This document shows, one piece after another, positions 63,954 through 64,000 of a stretch of 64,000 nucleotides of DNA. The notes under the pieces were generated by a model, which did no database searches, had not been told where the DNA came from, and was given only the letters and a program-made list of their open reading frames with translations. Position 1 is the stretch's first letter; each line of letters begins with the position of its first letter. This DNA comes from Enoplosus armatus (Eukaryota > Chordata > Actinopteri > Centrarchiformes > Enoplosidae): contig NC_092182.1 in NCBI RefSeq assembly GCF_043641665.1, positions 25,823,741 through 25,887,740 of the forward strand, given 5' to 3'. A program made the translations under genes and the position numbers.

Positions 63954-64000
63954 CTGAAGCACACAACAACAACAACTGCCCTCACACTGAAAAGGCCCTC

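Overview
The window is vertebrate nuclear DNA, most probably from a ray-finned (teleost) fish. It holds split genes with GT-AG introns, many (CA/GT)n microsatellites, AT-rich non-coding DNA, and remnants that resemble common fish repeats. It shows no bacterial, viral or plasmid organisation. Two protein-coding genes can be supported, and they point at each other tail to tail.

Gene 1 (+ strand, 25185-51880, five coding exons) is a complete R-spondin, best matched to RSPO4. The exons were joined by hand using consensus splice sites and matching phases. They give an 801-nt reading frame (266 residues plus stop): signal peptide, two furin-like Cys-rich repeats, one thrombospondin type-1 repeat and a basic C-terminal tail. 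R-spondins are secreted ligands. They bind LGR4/5/6 and the ubiquitin ligases ZNRF3/RNF43 and so raise Wnt/beta-catenin signalling. Intron 1 is 7.05 kb and intron 4 is 15.7 kb, so most of the middle of the window is intronic.

Gene 2 (- strand, from the right edge down to the stop at 61275) is the 3' end of a large CHD subfamily III chromatin remodeller, best matched to CHD6. Five 3'-terminal coding exons are visible, giving about 596 C-terminal residues. They include a degenerate first BRK module, a well conserved second BRK module, and a low-complexity tail. The chromodomains and helicase lie beyond the window.

Layout: 1-24.7 kb is apparently gene-free, with microsatellites, a LINE-like 3' tail, other repeat-like blocks and one unexplained exon-like block near 15.4-15.5 kb (-). 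24.7-52.3 kb is rspo4. 52.3-60.2 kb is intergenic, with an unassigned 48-codon terminal-exon-like reading frame on the - strand at 57716-57862. 60.2-64 kb is the chd6 3' end. RSPO4 and CHD6 both lie on human chromosome 20 but on opposite arms, so their adjacency here supports both names and is of some interest for gene order.

I found no previously undescribed multi-gene system. The most interesting points are a His in the predicted Rspo4 at the position of the Gln that contacts ZNRF3/RNF43, the unassigned exon-like frame at 57.7 kb, and two perfect inverted repeats. Repeat family names are from memory and unverified.
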